A stretch of 64,000 bases of DNA from Mesobacterium pallidum (GTDB taxonomy: Bacteria; Pseudomonadota; Alphaproteobacteria; Rhodobacterales; Rhodobacteraceae), in assembly GCF_019966535.1 (NCBI RefSeq), contig NZ_JAIMID010000001.1, positions 538,990 to 602,989 of the forward strand, in the 5' to 3' direction. Within the stretch, counting starts at the first letter, position 1. Each line of letters starts with the position of its first letter. A program made the translations under genes and the position numbers. The notes below the pieces were generated by a model. That model was not told where the DNA came from and did no database searches. It saw only the letters and a program-made list of their open reading frames with translations. Below are positions 37,795-46,489 of this stretch, piece after piece.

Positions 37795-37807
<13 letters not shown>
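37127..37807 (+). CDS. TIGR04283-type family 2 glycosyltransferase
   Basis: 226 aa GT-A enzyme: ISVIIPTFNAADAL, ELIVTDGGSTDQT (nucleotide/metal site), GRGGQLRRG, LLVLHADTVL (DxD equivalent) and GDQGLLLPR, MEDVAL. The order and short length fit the TIGR04283 subgroup that is often linked to rSAM/selenodomain proteins; no such partner is in this window. ATG 37127 has GAAGGGGAAAGAG upstream. Its 3' end overlaps the convergent lolD stop by 13 bp. Acceptor unknown. Confidence 0.87.
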
Positions 37808-38476
<669 letters not shown>

Positions 38477-38484
<8 letters not shown>

Positions 38485-39760
38485 AGCGCAGCGCCTCCAC
38501 CGGGTTCATCCGCGCCGCGCGGCGGGCGGGAAAGATCGTCACGACGAAGCTCAGGCCCAGCGACAGGACCACGGCCGAGATGACGTCGCCGGACTCGAGC
38601 TTGGCGGGGATGGAATAGATCCCCCGGATCGACGGGTCCCAGACGCCGCCGCCGGCCACGTAGTTCACCAGCGAAAAGATCGGGTCGATGTAGATGGCGA
38701 AAAGGCAGCCCAGCACCACGCCGCAGGCCGTGCCGATGAGGCCGGTGAAGCTGCCGCAGATGAAGAAGACGCGCAGGATCGAGCCCTCGGTCAGCCCCAT
38801 GGTGCGCAGGATGCCGATGTCGCGGCCCTTGTTCTTGACCAGCATGATCAGGCCGGAAACGATGTTCATCGCAGCGATCAGCACTAGGATGCCCATGATG
38901 ACGAACATCACGTTGTCCTCGACCTCGAGCGCGCGCAGGAAGGACCCGCTGGCATCGCGCCAGGTCCAGACCTGGCCCCGGTCGCCGGCGGCCTGCATCA
39001 GCGGCAGGGCGAGGGCGTCGACCGCGTCCGGTTCTTCGACCATCACTTCAATCTCGTCCGCTACCTCCTCGCGATTGAAGAAGATTTGCGCCTCTTTGAA
39101 AGGCAGGTAGGCGCGGGTCCGGTCGATGTCGTAGCGCCCGGCGGTGAAGATATAGGTGACCTCGTAGCCGTTGACGCGCGGGCTGGTCCCCAGCGCCGTC
39201 TTGACCCCGTTGGGCGAGATGATGCGGATGCGGTCGCCCACCGTAACCCCCAGCTCGCGCGCCACGCCCGAGCCGATGGCGATGCCGTTCGGGAAATCCT
39301 CGATCCGGCCGACGTGGCTTTCGGGTTCGGAAATTCGGGGGATGCCGGAGAGGTCCTCGGCCGTGATCCCGTAGATCTCGATCCCTGCATTGCGCTGTTG
39401 GTAGCTGGCCATGACCTGGCCGCGCACCAGCGGCGCGGCGCGGGTGACGCCGGGGACGGCGCGCAGACGCTCGGCCATCTCGGCATAGTCCGGGATCGTG
39501 CGGTCGGTGCGGCCGAATTCGTCCACCTGCGCGGCGTTGTAGACCGTCACATGGGCGTTGGCGCCCAGGATCGTGTCGACGAATTCCGCGCGAAAGCCCG
39601 AGCGCACGGCGAGCGTTGCGACAAGCGCGAAGACCGCGAGGGTGATACCGATCAGGCTGATCCAGGTCATCGTGCTGACGCCGCCCTCGGCGCGGCGCGC
39701 CCGCAGGTAGCGCCAGGCGATCATCCATTCGAAGGGGGCAAAGGGGGCGGGGCTGCTCAC
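38477..39760 (-). CDS. lolC: Lipoprotein-releasing ABC transporter permease LolC/LolE
   Basis: 427 aa with four membrane helices (about 25-45, 275-300, 320-350, 385-410) around a periplasmic domain. N-terminal FEWMIAWRYLRARRAEGGVS and C-terminal FPARRAARMNPVEALRYE are LolCE signatures. As in most alphaproteobacteria, only one LolC/E gene accompanies lolD, suggesting a homodimeric permease (LolF-like). It releases lipoproteins to LolA. Confidence 0.95.
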
Positions 39761-39859
39761 ATCCGGGCCTCTGGTCTGGGTTGGCGCGATAAGTGGCGTC
39801 TGGCCGCAGGGGCGTCAACCCACGTTGGCGCGATGGGCGGTGCGTGGTAGTCTCAATCC

Positions 39860-40189
39860 ATGCGAGGATGGCGCACCCTGGTCGAACGGCAGATCCGCAA
39901 GGCCGAAGCGGAAGGCAAGCTCTCGGGGCTGGCCGGCGAGGGCAAGCCCTTGCCCCATCGCCCGGGCGATGCGCTGATCGACGCCGCCGACGCGGCGGGG
40001 TTCCGCATCATGGCCGAAGCCGGCGCGCTGCCCGAGGAGATTCGCCTCAAGACGCAGCTGGACGAAGCACGCGCCGCCTGGTCCGCCGAGCCCGACGCGG
40101 CGGCCCGCAAGCCGCTGATGGCCCGGGTCGCCGATCTTCAGGTGCGCTACGAGATCGCGCGCGAGGCGCGGCGGAAGTTCCTGCGCTGA
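39860..40189 (+). CDS. DUF1992 (DnaJC28-like) protein
   Basis: 109 aa. The start WRTLVERQIRKAEAEGKLSGLAGEGKPLP is the DUF1992 signature (core: ERQIRKAEAEGKLSGLAG). The domain occurs alone in bacteria and in DNAJC28 of animals; its role is unknown. Charged and helical, no signal peptide, probably cytosolic. It is divergent from lolC and followed by a repeat pair. Confidence 0.9.
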   Translation: MRGWRTLVERQIRKAEAEGKLSGLAGEGKPLPHRPGDALIDAADAAGFRIMAEAGALPEEIRLKTQLDEARAAWSAEPDAAARKPLMARVADLQVRYEIAREARRKFLR

Positions 40190-40224
40190 ACGCCGATACC
40201 GGGGCCTGTGGCGCGTGTCGGAGC

Positions 40225-40300
40225 CTCCGGCGGGAGTTTATCGGCACAATGAAGCAGGGGATCCGATCCGTCCTTCATTGTGCCCCTGAACTCCGGGGAG
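40225..40300. repeat. Face-to-face pair of type B gene-end repeats, pair 2
   Basis: Plus copy CCTCCGGCGGGAGTTTATCG..CACAATGAAG faces minus copy CTTCATTGTGCCCCTGAACTCC. The arms can pair over roughly 25 positions with small mismatches, forming a long hairpin between convergent genes. A CGAGGGGCAGGGCCCCTCG hairpin follows at about 40303-40321. Confidence 0.78.
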
Positions 40301-40351
40301 CCCGAGGGGCAGGGCCCCTCGGTTGTCCCGCGCCCCTAGGCGGGCCGCACC

Positions 40352-40789
40352 TCACACCCGTTGCGTGATCCAGACCCCCAGCGCCATCACGCCGATCCCC
40401 AGCGCGCGGGTGGCCGTCAGCGGTGTCACGTTGGCCGAGAAGAGGCCGAACTGGTCGATCGCCGCCGCGCTGATGAGCTGGCCGATCAGCACGAAGAACA
40501 CCGCGTTTCCGACGCCGAACTTCGGCGCGATGAAGGTGACCGAGAGCACGTAGAAGGCGACGAAGAGCCCGCCCAGAAAGAAATGCCAGGGCACCCCCGC
40601 CGTGCGTTTCAGCGCCGGGGCCTGGCCGGTCAGCAGCAGCACGATGGCCGCCAGCGCGAAGGCCAGTGCGAACAGGAACATCGAGGCCGCGACGGGCGAG
40701 CCCAGCCGCACGCCGAGGCCCGCGTTCAGGGCGGCCAGGATCGGAATGCCGATCCCGGCCAGCAGCATGATCAGCGCGTAATGGAGCAT
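40352..40789 (-). CDS. Small DMT-family (YdcZ-type) membrane protein
   Basis: 145 aa with five hydrophobic helices and the YdcZ/DUF606 pattern: GIGIPILAALNAGLGVRLGSP at the N-terminus (in part NAGLGVRLGSP), GGLFVAFYV in the middle, and GQLISAAAIDQFGLF towards the end. Members are half-size drug/metabolite transporters of unknown substrate. It lies 9 bp downstream of the thioesterase gene on the same strand. Confidence 0.88.
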   Translation of the reverse strand: MLHYALIMLLAGIGIPILAALNAGLGVRLGSPVAASMFLFALAFALAAIVLLLTGQAPALKRTAGVPWHFFLGGLFVAFYVLSVTFIAPKFGVGNAVFFVLIGQLISAAAIDQFGLFSANVTPLTATRALGIGVMALGVWITQRV

Positions 40790-40798
40790 GTCGAGTCC

Positions 40799-41206
40799 TC
40801 AGCCGGCAAAGAAGGTGGCGGTGGCCGTGGCGCAGAGCTTGCCCGCCGGCAGCGCCTCGAGCTCGGCCCGGGCAAAGACCAGCGCCTTGCCGGCGCGCAC
40901 GATGGTGGCGGTGCAGCGGATGGTCTCTCCGCCCCCCGGCCGCAGGAACTGGGTGTCGAGGTTGGTGGTCGCCACCGGGCGGAATTCGCCGAAATGGCCG
41001 GCGCAGGCAAAGACCATGGCCGTATCGGCCAGCGCCGCCAGCGCCTGTCCCGAGACGATGCCGCCGACGCGGGCGATCTCGGGGCGGACGGGGATCTCGA
41101 GCACCGCGCCCTCGGGGCCGATCCCGGTCACCGTGATGTGCAGGGCGCGCACCCAGTCGGCGAAATATTCCTCCAGCGCGGATTGCGCTGCCTTGGTGTC
41201 GATCAT
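40799..41206 (-). CDS. PaaI-family hotdog thioesterase
   Basis: 135 aa. Hotdog-fold motif VGGIVSGQALAALADTAMVFA (in part GGIVSGQALAALADT) and the TTNLDTQFLRP strand fit the PaaI/YdiI thioesterase family, which hydrolyses acyl-CoA or aryl-CoA thioesters. No specificity can be read. It is transcribed with the small DMT gene and divergent from the cytochrome genes. Confidence 0.9.
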   Translation of the reverse strand: MIDTKAAQSALEEYFADWVRALHITVTGIGPEGAVLEIPVRPEIARVGGIVSGQALAALADTAMVFACAGHFGEFRPVATTNLDTQFLRPGGGETIRCTATIVRAGKALVFARAELEALPAGKLCATATATFFAG

Positions 41207-41276
41207 GCCTGTCCCTCCCGGTCTGCGTCGCGGGCAGAGTGGCGCGGTCGGGGCGGCTTGTCACTTGCGAAAGCGC

Positions 41277-41290
41277 CTGACCTGGATCAA
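41277..41290 (+). promoter_or_regulatory. FnrL-like box upstream of the first cytochrome
   Basis: CTGAC-CTGG-ATCAA matches the FNR/FnrL palindrome TTGAC/T-N4-A/GTCAA in nine of ten positions. It lies 53 bp before the cytochrome ATG, suggesting low-oxygen induction. Confidence 0.55.
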
Positions 41291-41343
41291 GGCGGCGCGG
41301 CCCGTGCCCGGGCAGGCTGGGCGCGACCGCGCAAGGACATGAC

Positions 41344-41724
41344 ATGACACGATACGCGCTACTCCTGCCTCTGCTTCTGGCCGCCTGCCAGCCCCCGATG
41401 CCCGATGGCGCCCGGCTGTTTGCCGAAACTTGCTCGGCCTGTCACGGCCCCTCGGGCCATGGCGACGGCCCCGTCGCGGCCGAGCTTCCGGTGGCCCTGC
41501 CCGACCTCACCCAGCTGGCCGCGACAAGCGGCGGCACCTTCCCGATGGCGCGGGTGCTGACCCAGGTCCACGGCTATCCCGGCCGCTTCCAGCGCGGCCT
41601 CATGCCCGAGTTCGCGCCGCTGCTGCAAGGCCCGCCCGCCACCTGGAACGGCCCCGATGGCCCGGTCACCGCACCGGCCCCGCTGCTCGCCGTGGCGCGC
41701 TATCTCGAAGGCATCCAGGACTGA
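41344..41724 (+). CDS. Small lipoprotein c-type cytochrome, copy 1
   Basis: 126 aa. Lipobox LLAAC (Cys15) suggests a membrane-anchored periplasmic protein. Haem motif CSACH at residues 29-33 followed by GDGPVA; a downstream Met (LMPEF or FPMAR) can act as sixth ligand. It is the first of three tandem, divergent paralogues. Redox partner unknown. Confidence 0.88.
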   Translation: MTRYALLLPLLLAACQPPMPDGARLFAETCSACHGPSGHGDGPVAAELPVALPDLTQLAATSGGTFPMARVLTQVHGYPGRFQRGLMPEFAPLLQGPPATWNGPDGPVTAPAPLLAVARYLEGIQD

Positions 41725-41778
41725 CCTTGCCCGCCCTGCGCGCATCTGAGACACTTGGAAAAAAGAACGGAGGTCCCC

Positions 41779-42186
41779 ATGAAACGGGTGATTTGGGCAG
41801 CGATGATTCCCCTCGGCCTGGCCGCCTGCATGGCGCAGGAGATGCCCGAGGCCGGCGAAGGCGCGCGGCTTTACGCCGAGAATTGCGCCATGTGCCACGG
41901 GGCGACCGGGCAGGGCGACGGCCCGCTGGCCGGCGAGATGTCGCCGCCCCCCGCCAACCTCGCGCTGATCGCCGCGCGGAACGACGGCACATTCCCGCGC
42001 GCCCAGGTGCTGTCGGTGATCGACGGCTACCACCGCGCCGATCTGCCGGGGCAGGAGATGCCGGAATTCGGCCTGCTGCTCGAGGGCGACCTGGTCCCGG
42101 TTGACACGGGCGACGGCGTGATGACCCCGACGCCGCGCCCGCTGGCCGCGCTGCTGGCCTATCTCGAGGCCATCCAGCAGCCTTGA
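41779..42186 (+). CDS. Small lipoprotein c-type cytochrome, copy 2
   Basis: 135 aa. ATG 41779 follows a good ACGGAGGT ribosome site. Lipobox LAAC (Cys17), haem motif CAMCHGATGQGDGPLAG, and conserved FPRAQVLSVIDGYHR and EMPEFG shared with copy 1. Likely periplasmic electron carrier anchored by lipid. It is separated from copy 1 by 54 bp. Confidence 0.88.
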   Translation: MKRVIWAAMIPLGLAACMAQEMPEAGEGARLYAENCAMCHGATGQGDGPLAGEMSPPPANLALIAARNDGTFPRAQVLSVIDGYHRADLPGQEMPEFGLLLEGDLVPVDTGDGVMTPTPRPLAALLAYLEAIQQP

Positions 42187-42196
42187 TCCCGGTCAA
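42183..42196 (+). promoter_or_regulatory. FnrL-like box upstream of the third cytochrome
   Basis: TTGAT-CCCG-GTCAA, a near-perfect FNR-type palindrome. It overlaps the end of copy 2 and lies about 57 bp before the copy 3 start. The same sequence precedes ppk2 at 51369. Confidence 0.7.
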
Positions 42197-42253
42197 GGAC
42201 ATCTGTCCGCCGGGTGCCTAGCCTGGCCCCGGGGCCATCCAGGAGAACCGACC

Positions 42254-42658
42254 ATGCGCCACGTGACATTGCCCATCTTACTTGCCTTCTCGTCCCTGCC
42301 GGCGGCAGCCCAGGACATCGACGCGGGCAGCGCGCTGTTCGCGCGTCATTGCGCGACCTGCCACGGGGCAGATGCCACCGGGGGCGGGCCGATGGCGCCC
42401 GTGCTGGTGGTCCAGCCCAAGGACCTGACGCAGCTCTCGGCCGAGAACGGCGGGGTCTTTCCCATGGCCCGGGTGGTCGCCCGGATCGACGGGGGCGACC
42501 CGCTGGTCAGCCACGGCAGCGCCATGCCGGTCTATGGCGATTTCTTCGCCGGCCGGGGCCGCACCCTGACCGCGCCGGACGGGACTGAGATCGAGACCTC
42601 GGGCCCGATCGCCGACCTTGTCGCCTACCTGGAACATGTCCAGGGCGAAGAGATCTGA
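42254..42658 (+). CDS. Soluble periplasmic c-type cytochrome, copy 3
   Basis: 134 aa. A cleavable signal peptide (LPILLAFSSLPAAAQ) replaces the lipobox of copies 1 and 2, so this one is probably soluble. Haem motif CATCHGADATGGGPMA; shared FPMARVVARIDG and AMPVYG segments. Convergent with the metalloprotease-like gene, 4 bp apart. Confidence 0.87.
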   Translation: MRHVTLPILLAFSSLPAAAQDIDAGSALFARHCATCHGADATGGGPMAPVLVVQPKDLTQLSAENGGVFPMARVVARIDGGDPLVSHGSAMPVYGDFFAGRGRTLTAPDGTEIETSGPIADLVAYLEHVQGEEI

Positions 42659-42662
42659 GCGC

Positions 42663-43346
42663 CTAGTCGCAGATCCCCTCTATCTCGGCCCCTTTCCAGG
42701 GCAGGCGCACCCGGTCGGCCAGCCGGTACCGCAGGTCGGTCACCGGGAACTCGGCGCTCAGCATCGCATGCAGCCGCGCCGTGCGCGCGGCATCCGGCGC
42801 CAGCACCCTGCAACACAGGTATTCCTCGACGATGGCGCCCTGCTGCTCGTAGCCATGCGACAGGAACGACACCTCGGTCTCGGGATCGAAAAGGTAGGGG
42901 TCCGGGCTTGCCGAATGCTCCCCGGCCGCGCGCAGCGGATGATAGCCGGTGCGGTCGCGGTTCTGCCATTGCCAGACATGGGTCATCTCGTGGGCGAACA
43001 GCATGGCCTCGGGCAGGGACAGGATCTCGGGCAGCTCCTCGAGGTAGTCCTCACGCCACAGGTCCTCGCGGTAGCGGACGTGGTTGAAGACCGCCATGGC
43101 GGCGGGCGATACGGTGATCTCGGCCGCCTCGATCGGCGGGTAGAGCCGTTCGGTACAGGTCACCCGCGGCCGCGCCGGGCGCTGATAGGTGAAGGATCCG
43201 GCCAGCAGCGGCCCCGAGAATCGCACCCGGTCCACATCCACCTGGTCGGCAAAGATCGCGCCGGCAAAGGCCTTCTCGTGCTCGGTCAGCACGCGGCCGC
43301 AACTGGGGGCGGCAAGGGCAAGGCAAAGGATGAGAGCGGCACGCAT
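42663..43346 (-). CDS. Putative HExxH metallopeptidase-like lipoprotein
   Basis: 227 aa. N-terminal hydrophobic segment with Cys16 (LAAPSCGR) suggests lipid anchoring, though the lipobox is imperfect. HEMTHVWQWQ at residues 119-128 is a zinc-protease-type HExxH resembling DUF4157 proteins. The third ligand is not obvious; EEYLC is a candidate. No named family recognised with certainty. Substrate unknown. Confidence 0.7.
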   Translation of the reverse strand: MRAALILCLALAAPSCGRVLTEHEKAFAGAIFADQVDVDRVRFSGPLLAGSFTYQRPARPRVTCTERLYPPIEAAEITVSPAAMAVFNHVRYREDLWREDYLEELPEILSLPEAMLFAHEMTHVWQWQNRDRTGYHPLRAAGEHSASPDPYLFDPETEVSFLSHGYEQQGAIVEEYLCCRVLAPDAARTARLHAMLSAEFPVTDLRYRLADRVRLPWKGAEIEGICD

Positions 43347-43462
43347 GGCGCGACCATGCCACGGATCACGCCGCTTGCCATCCCGAAACGACGGACCGGT
43401 CCGATTGCCGCCGACCGGCTTCGGCCCGTCTCGTGCCGCCAGACTGCGCGCAGGCGCGCAGG

Positions 43463-43543
43463 CCTCCGGCGGGAGTTTATCGGCACAATGAATCAGGGGA
43501 CCCGTGCCCCCCCCCCTTCATCTTGCCAATAAACTCCGGGGAG
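43463..43543. repeat. Face-to-face pair of type B gene-end repeats, pair 3
   Basis: Plus copy GCCTCCGGCGGGAGTTTATC..CACAATGAA faces minus copy CTTCATCTTGCCAATAAACTCC. Nearly the same arrangement as pair 2, here between two minus-strand genes. Confidence 0.78.
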
Positions 43544-43545
43544 TC

Positions 43546-43739
43546 CGAGGGGCAGAGCCCCTCGACTTCTTTCGTGCCACGCCTCCGGCGCGAGGGGCAG
43601 AGCCCCTCGACTTCTTTCGTGCCGCGCCTCCGGCGCGAGGGGCAGAGCCCCTCGACTTCTTTCGTGCCGCGCCTCCGGCGCGAGGGGCAGCACCCCTCGG
43701 TTCCTCCGAGCCGCGCCTCCGGCGCGAGGGCGCTGACCC
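43546..43739. repeat. 45-bp tandem repeat of hairpins
   Basis: Units at 43546, 43591 and 43636 are nearly identical, a fourth (43681, 44 bp) has diverged and a fifth is partial. Each contains CGAGGGGCAGAGCCCCTCG, a strong hairpin, then CTTCTTTCGTGCCGCGCCTCCGG. It sits downstream of the 2OG-oxygenase gene beside repeat pair 3. The period is a multiple of three, so open frames run through it, but no gene is likely. Confidence 0.85.
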
Positions 43740-43766
43740 TTCATGTCCGCCCTCGCCACGCAGGCC

Positions 43767-44705
43767 TTAGCCGGCAGCCGCGCGGAACTTCTCCATCAGG
43801 TACGGACCCGACTTGACCGGCGGGTAGGTGTCCGACCCGTCGAGCGGAGAGATCACCGCCTCCCAGTCAGGCTGGTGGAAGAAGGCGAGCGATTGCCGCG
43901 CGGGCTGGTCGGGCACCGCGACGACCCGGTGCAGGGTCGAGACCCAGCGGTTTGCCGTCCAGCGCGCCATCAGGTCGCCGATGTTGATGACAAAGGCGCC
44001 CTCGGGCGTGGGCACATCCATCCAGGTGTCGCTCATCTTGATCTGCAGCCCCCTGGACCCCGCTTGCGGCAGCAGGATGGTGAGCGAGCCGTAATCGGTA
44101 TGCGCCCCGGCGCGCTGCTGGCCGGCCAGCGCAGCCCCACGGGTTTCAGGGTAGTAGAGCGCGCGCAGGGCCGACACCGGCTGGCCGATGTCGCCGTCGA
44201 AGAAGGTCCGCTCCAGCCCCAGCGCCTCGGCAAAGGCCGCCATGACGCGGGCGGCCAGCGCCTCCATCGCACGGTAGTAGCTTTCCCAGGCCTCGCGAAA
44301 ACCGGGCATGTCCGGCCAGAGCGTCGGCTGGTAACAGAAGGCATAGGCGTCGGGGTCGGGCAGCCCTTCGGGGATCGTCAGGGGACCGCCGTTGAAGCTT
44401 TCCTTGAGGTCGGGGGGCGTGTCTTCGCCGCGCGATTTCGCGAGGGCCTCGCGGTCGGGGCCGAGCCAGCCGTAGGGGTAGCCGGGCGCCGGCGCGGCGA
44501 TCTGGGCCTTCTCCTCGGGGCTCATCGCGAAGAACGCGCCGACGGCGGCCCATTGCGCGGTGATCACGTCGGCGTCGATGCCATGCCCTTCGAGCACGAG
44601 AAAGCCGATCTCCCGGCAGATGAGGTCAAGCTCTTCGCGTTGCCGGGCGCGGGCGTCCCCCTCAAGCTGTTCGAAGGCGCCGAGGTCGAAGGCGGGAAAG
44701 TCCAT
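43767..44705 (-). CDS. 2-oxoglutarate/Fe(II)-dependent oxygenase (IPNS family)
   Basis: 312 aa. N-terminal DIOX_N domain (ICREIGFLVLEGHGID), then the double-stranded beta helix with HTDYGSLTIL (metal ligands His and Asp), GDLMARWTANRWVSTLHRV (third His) and RQSLAFF (Arg for 2OG). This is the isopenicillin-N-synthase-like group; the substrate is unknown. I chose ATG 44705 (MDFPAFDLG) because GGAG lies 6 bp upstream; an ATG at 44735 would add ten residues. Confidence 0.9.
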   Translation of the reverse strand: MDFPAFDLGAFEQLEGDARARQREELDLICREIGFLVLEGHGIDADVITAQWAAVGAFFAMSPEEKAQIAAPAPGYPYGWLGPDREALAKSRGEDTPPDLKESFNGGPLTIPEGLPDPDAYAFCYQPTLWPDMPGFREAWESYYRAMEALAARVMAAFAEALGLERTFFDGDIGQPVSALRALYYPETRGAALAGQQRAGAHTDYGSLTILLPQAGSRGLQIKMSDTWMDVPTPEGAFVINIGDLMARWTANRWVSTLHRVVAVPDQPARQSLAFFHQPDWEAVISPLDGSDTYPPVKSGPYLMEKFRAAAG

Positions 44706-44753
44706 TGTCTGCTCCATGACCTGGATCGCGGCCATGCTGCGCGGCGGCGCCGG

Positions 44754-45668
44754 TCAGCGCAAGAGCAGTTGCGCCGCCACCAGCGCGATCAGCAAACCGG
44801 CGGTCAGTTCCAGCCCTGCGCGCAGCCATAGCGCGGTGCCGCTGCCGGAAAACCCGGCCATGGCCCCGCCGCGCAGCAGGACCGCGCCGCCGGCGACGAC
44901 CAGCGTCAGCGTGGCGGTGCCAAGGCCCATGACCAGCGCGCCCAGCACGCCGAGGCCGAAGATGTCCATCCGCCAGGTCAGGATCAGCAGGAACAGCGCG
45001 CCGGTGCAGGGCCGCACCGCGACGGCGGCGATCAGCGCCAGCGCGTCGCGCCAGCCCGAGACGCGCGCCGCCTCGTCCAATGTCACGCCGTGGCGGTGGC
45101 CACAGGTTTGGCAGACCCCGTCGCCATGATGGTTGTGAGAGTGGTCATGCCCATGCCCGTGCCCGCCACCGCGCAGCGCCGTGAACAGCGCGCGGGCCCC
45201 GCGAAAGGCCAGCCAGAGCCCGATCAGGCCGATGGCCGCCGCGCTCAGGGCCTGCAACCCGCCTTCGGCCAGGCCCACCATCCGCTCGCGCGACCAGCCC
45301 AGCAGCAGCACGCCCGCGCCGACCAGCGCGACGGCGGTCAGTGCCTGGGCGAGGCTCGAGGCGACAGCCAGCCCGGCCAGCCGGGCAAAGGAGACCTGCC
45401 GCCCAAGACCGTAGCCGCCGATCAGCACCTTGCCATGCCCCGGCCCGGCCGCATGGAAGAACCCGTAGCTGAAGCACAGGGTCATCAGCCCGGCGACCGC
45501 GCCCGGCTGGCCGGTCTTGAGTGCCCGGAGTGCGCCCGCCAGCGCCTGCTGTGCCGCCCGTTGGCCATCGGCCGCCCAGCGGGCGAGGTGGTCCATGCCG
45601 CCGAATCCGACGAGCCAGGCCGCGAGGCCAAGCACGACCAGTGCCGCGGCGATCAGAGCCCCGCGCAT
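44754..45668 (-). CDS. NicO/RcnA-type nickel/cobalt transporter
   Basis: 304 aa with six or more hydrophobic helices. GYGFFHAAGPGHGKVLIGGY near residues 68-87 holds the HxAxGPGHGK motif of the NicO family. A His-rich loop (HGHGHDHSHNHHGD) follows near residue 170, and AVAVRPCTGALFLL is the second family motif. It moves Ni2+ or Co2+ across the inner membrane. It pairs with the DUF1007 gene, overlapping by 16 bp. Cobalt supply would fit the cobalamin theme, but this is inference. Confidence 0.9.
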   Translation of the reverse strand: MRGALIAAALVVLGLAAWLVGFGGMDHLARWAADGQRAAQQALAGALRALKTGQPGAVAGLMTLCFSYGFFHAAGPGHGKVLIGGYGLGRQVSFARLAGLAVASSLAQALTAVALVGAGVLLLGWSRERMVGLAEGGLQALSAAAIGLIGLWLAFRGARALFTALRGGGHGHGHDHSHNHHGDGVCQTCGHRHGVTLDEAARVSGWRDALALIAAVAVRPCTGALFLLILTWRMDIFGLGVLGALVMGLGTATLTLVVAGGAVLLRGGAMAGFSGSGTALWLRAGLELTAGLLIALVAAQLLLR

Positions 45669-46285
45669 ATGATGCGCGCGCTGTCCGCGTAAAGATGGCC
45701 GATCTCGATTTCCTCGAAGAGCTCTTCGGTCGTCTGCCCGGTCATCTCTTCGACCGCCTTGTTGGCGGCGGCCTCGTCGGCCTCGTCGATACGCGCCGTG
45801 CAGCCCTGCGGCAGGCTGATCCCGGCCAGGCGGTAATCGACAAAATAGGTCGGATCGAAGGTGCGCAGGCTCAGCCCGTCCAGCGGCACCGGGTCGATCG
45901 CGCGGTAATGCGTGGCGATGATCCGGCCCTCTTCGACCCGCACGTCCAGCGGGGCCGGCAGGGACAGGGTCACCGGCCCGGCCGCGGTCTCGAGGTAGAC
46001 ATCACCTTCGAAGCCTTCGGGCCATTCGACCAGGTCGAACCCCTTGAGCCGGGCCAGCTCGTCCTCGGTCAGCACGCCGTCGGCCTCGGGGTCGAGGCCC
46101 ATGTCCTCGAGGATCAGCAGGGTGAAGAAATCGTCGTAGCTCCAGCCGACGATCAACCCGGTGGCATGGCCCCGGGTGTCGGTCTCGATCTTGAGGGCGA
46201 CATCCACCCAGACATGCGGATGGGCGGGCGCGGCCAGGGGCAGCACGAGGAAGGGCAGGGCGGCGAGGAGATGTGTCAGGCGCAT
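45653..46285 (-). CDS. DUF1007 periplasmic protein
   Basis: 210 aa. Signal peptide LLAALPFLVLPLAAPAHA-like, then the mature start HPHVWVDV, the DUF1007 hallmark with its His-x-His potential metal site. DUF1007 genes usually neighbour nickel/cobalt exporters or importers, as here. ATG 46285 (MRLTHLLAAL) is chosen since a signal peptide begins there. Confidence 0.9.
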   Translation of the reverse strand: MRLTHLLAALPFLVLPLAAPAHPHVWVDVALKIETDTRGHATGLIVGWSYDDFFTLLILEDMGLDPEADGVLTEDELARLKGFDLVEWPEGFEGDVYLETAAGPVTLSLPAPLDVRVEEGRIIATHYRAIDPVPLDGLSLRTFDPTYFVDYRLAGISLPQGCTARIDEADEAAANKAVEEMTGQTTEELFEEIEIGHLYADSARIICAGL

Positions 46286-46489
46286 GGCGCAAGCTCTAGA
46301 CCGGCGTGCAGGCGCCGCCAAGGGGGTGCGGCGGAACAGGCAAACCCCCGCCGTCGCACTTATCCACAGCATCTGGTGGCGGGGCCCGTGACAAACCCCC
46401 TCAACTCGCGCAGATGCAGGTCGCGCGGTCTTCCCCCGCGCCTAGGGCTCTGCCATAGTGACGGCCAACCCAAAGAGACCGAGCAGCAG

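Noticed and set aside
43493..43770. Open frames across the 45-bp tandem repeat
   Set aside because: The repeat length is divisible by three, so frames stay open in several phases; no signal of a real gene.
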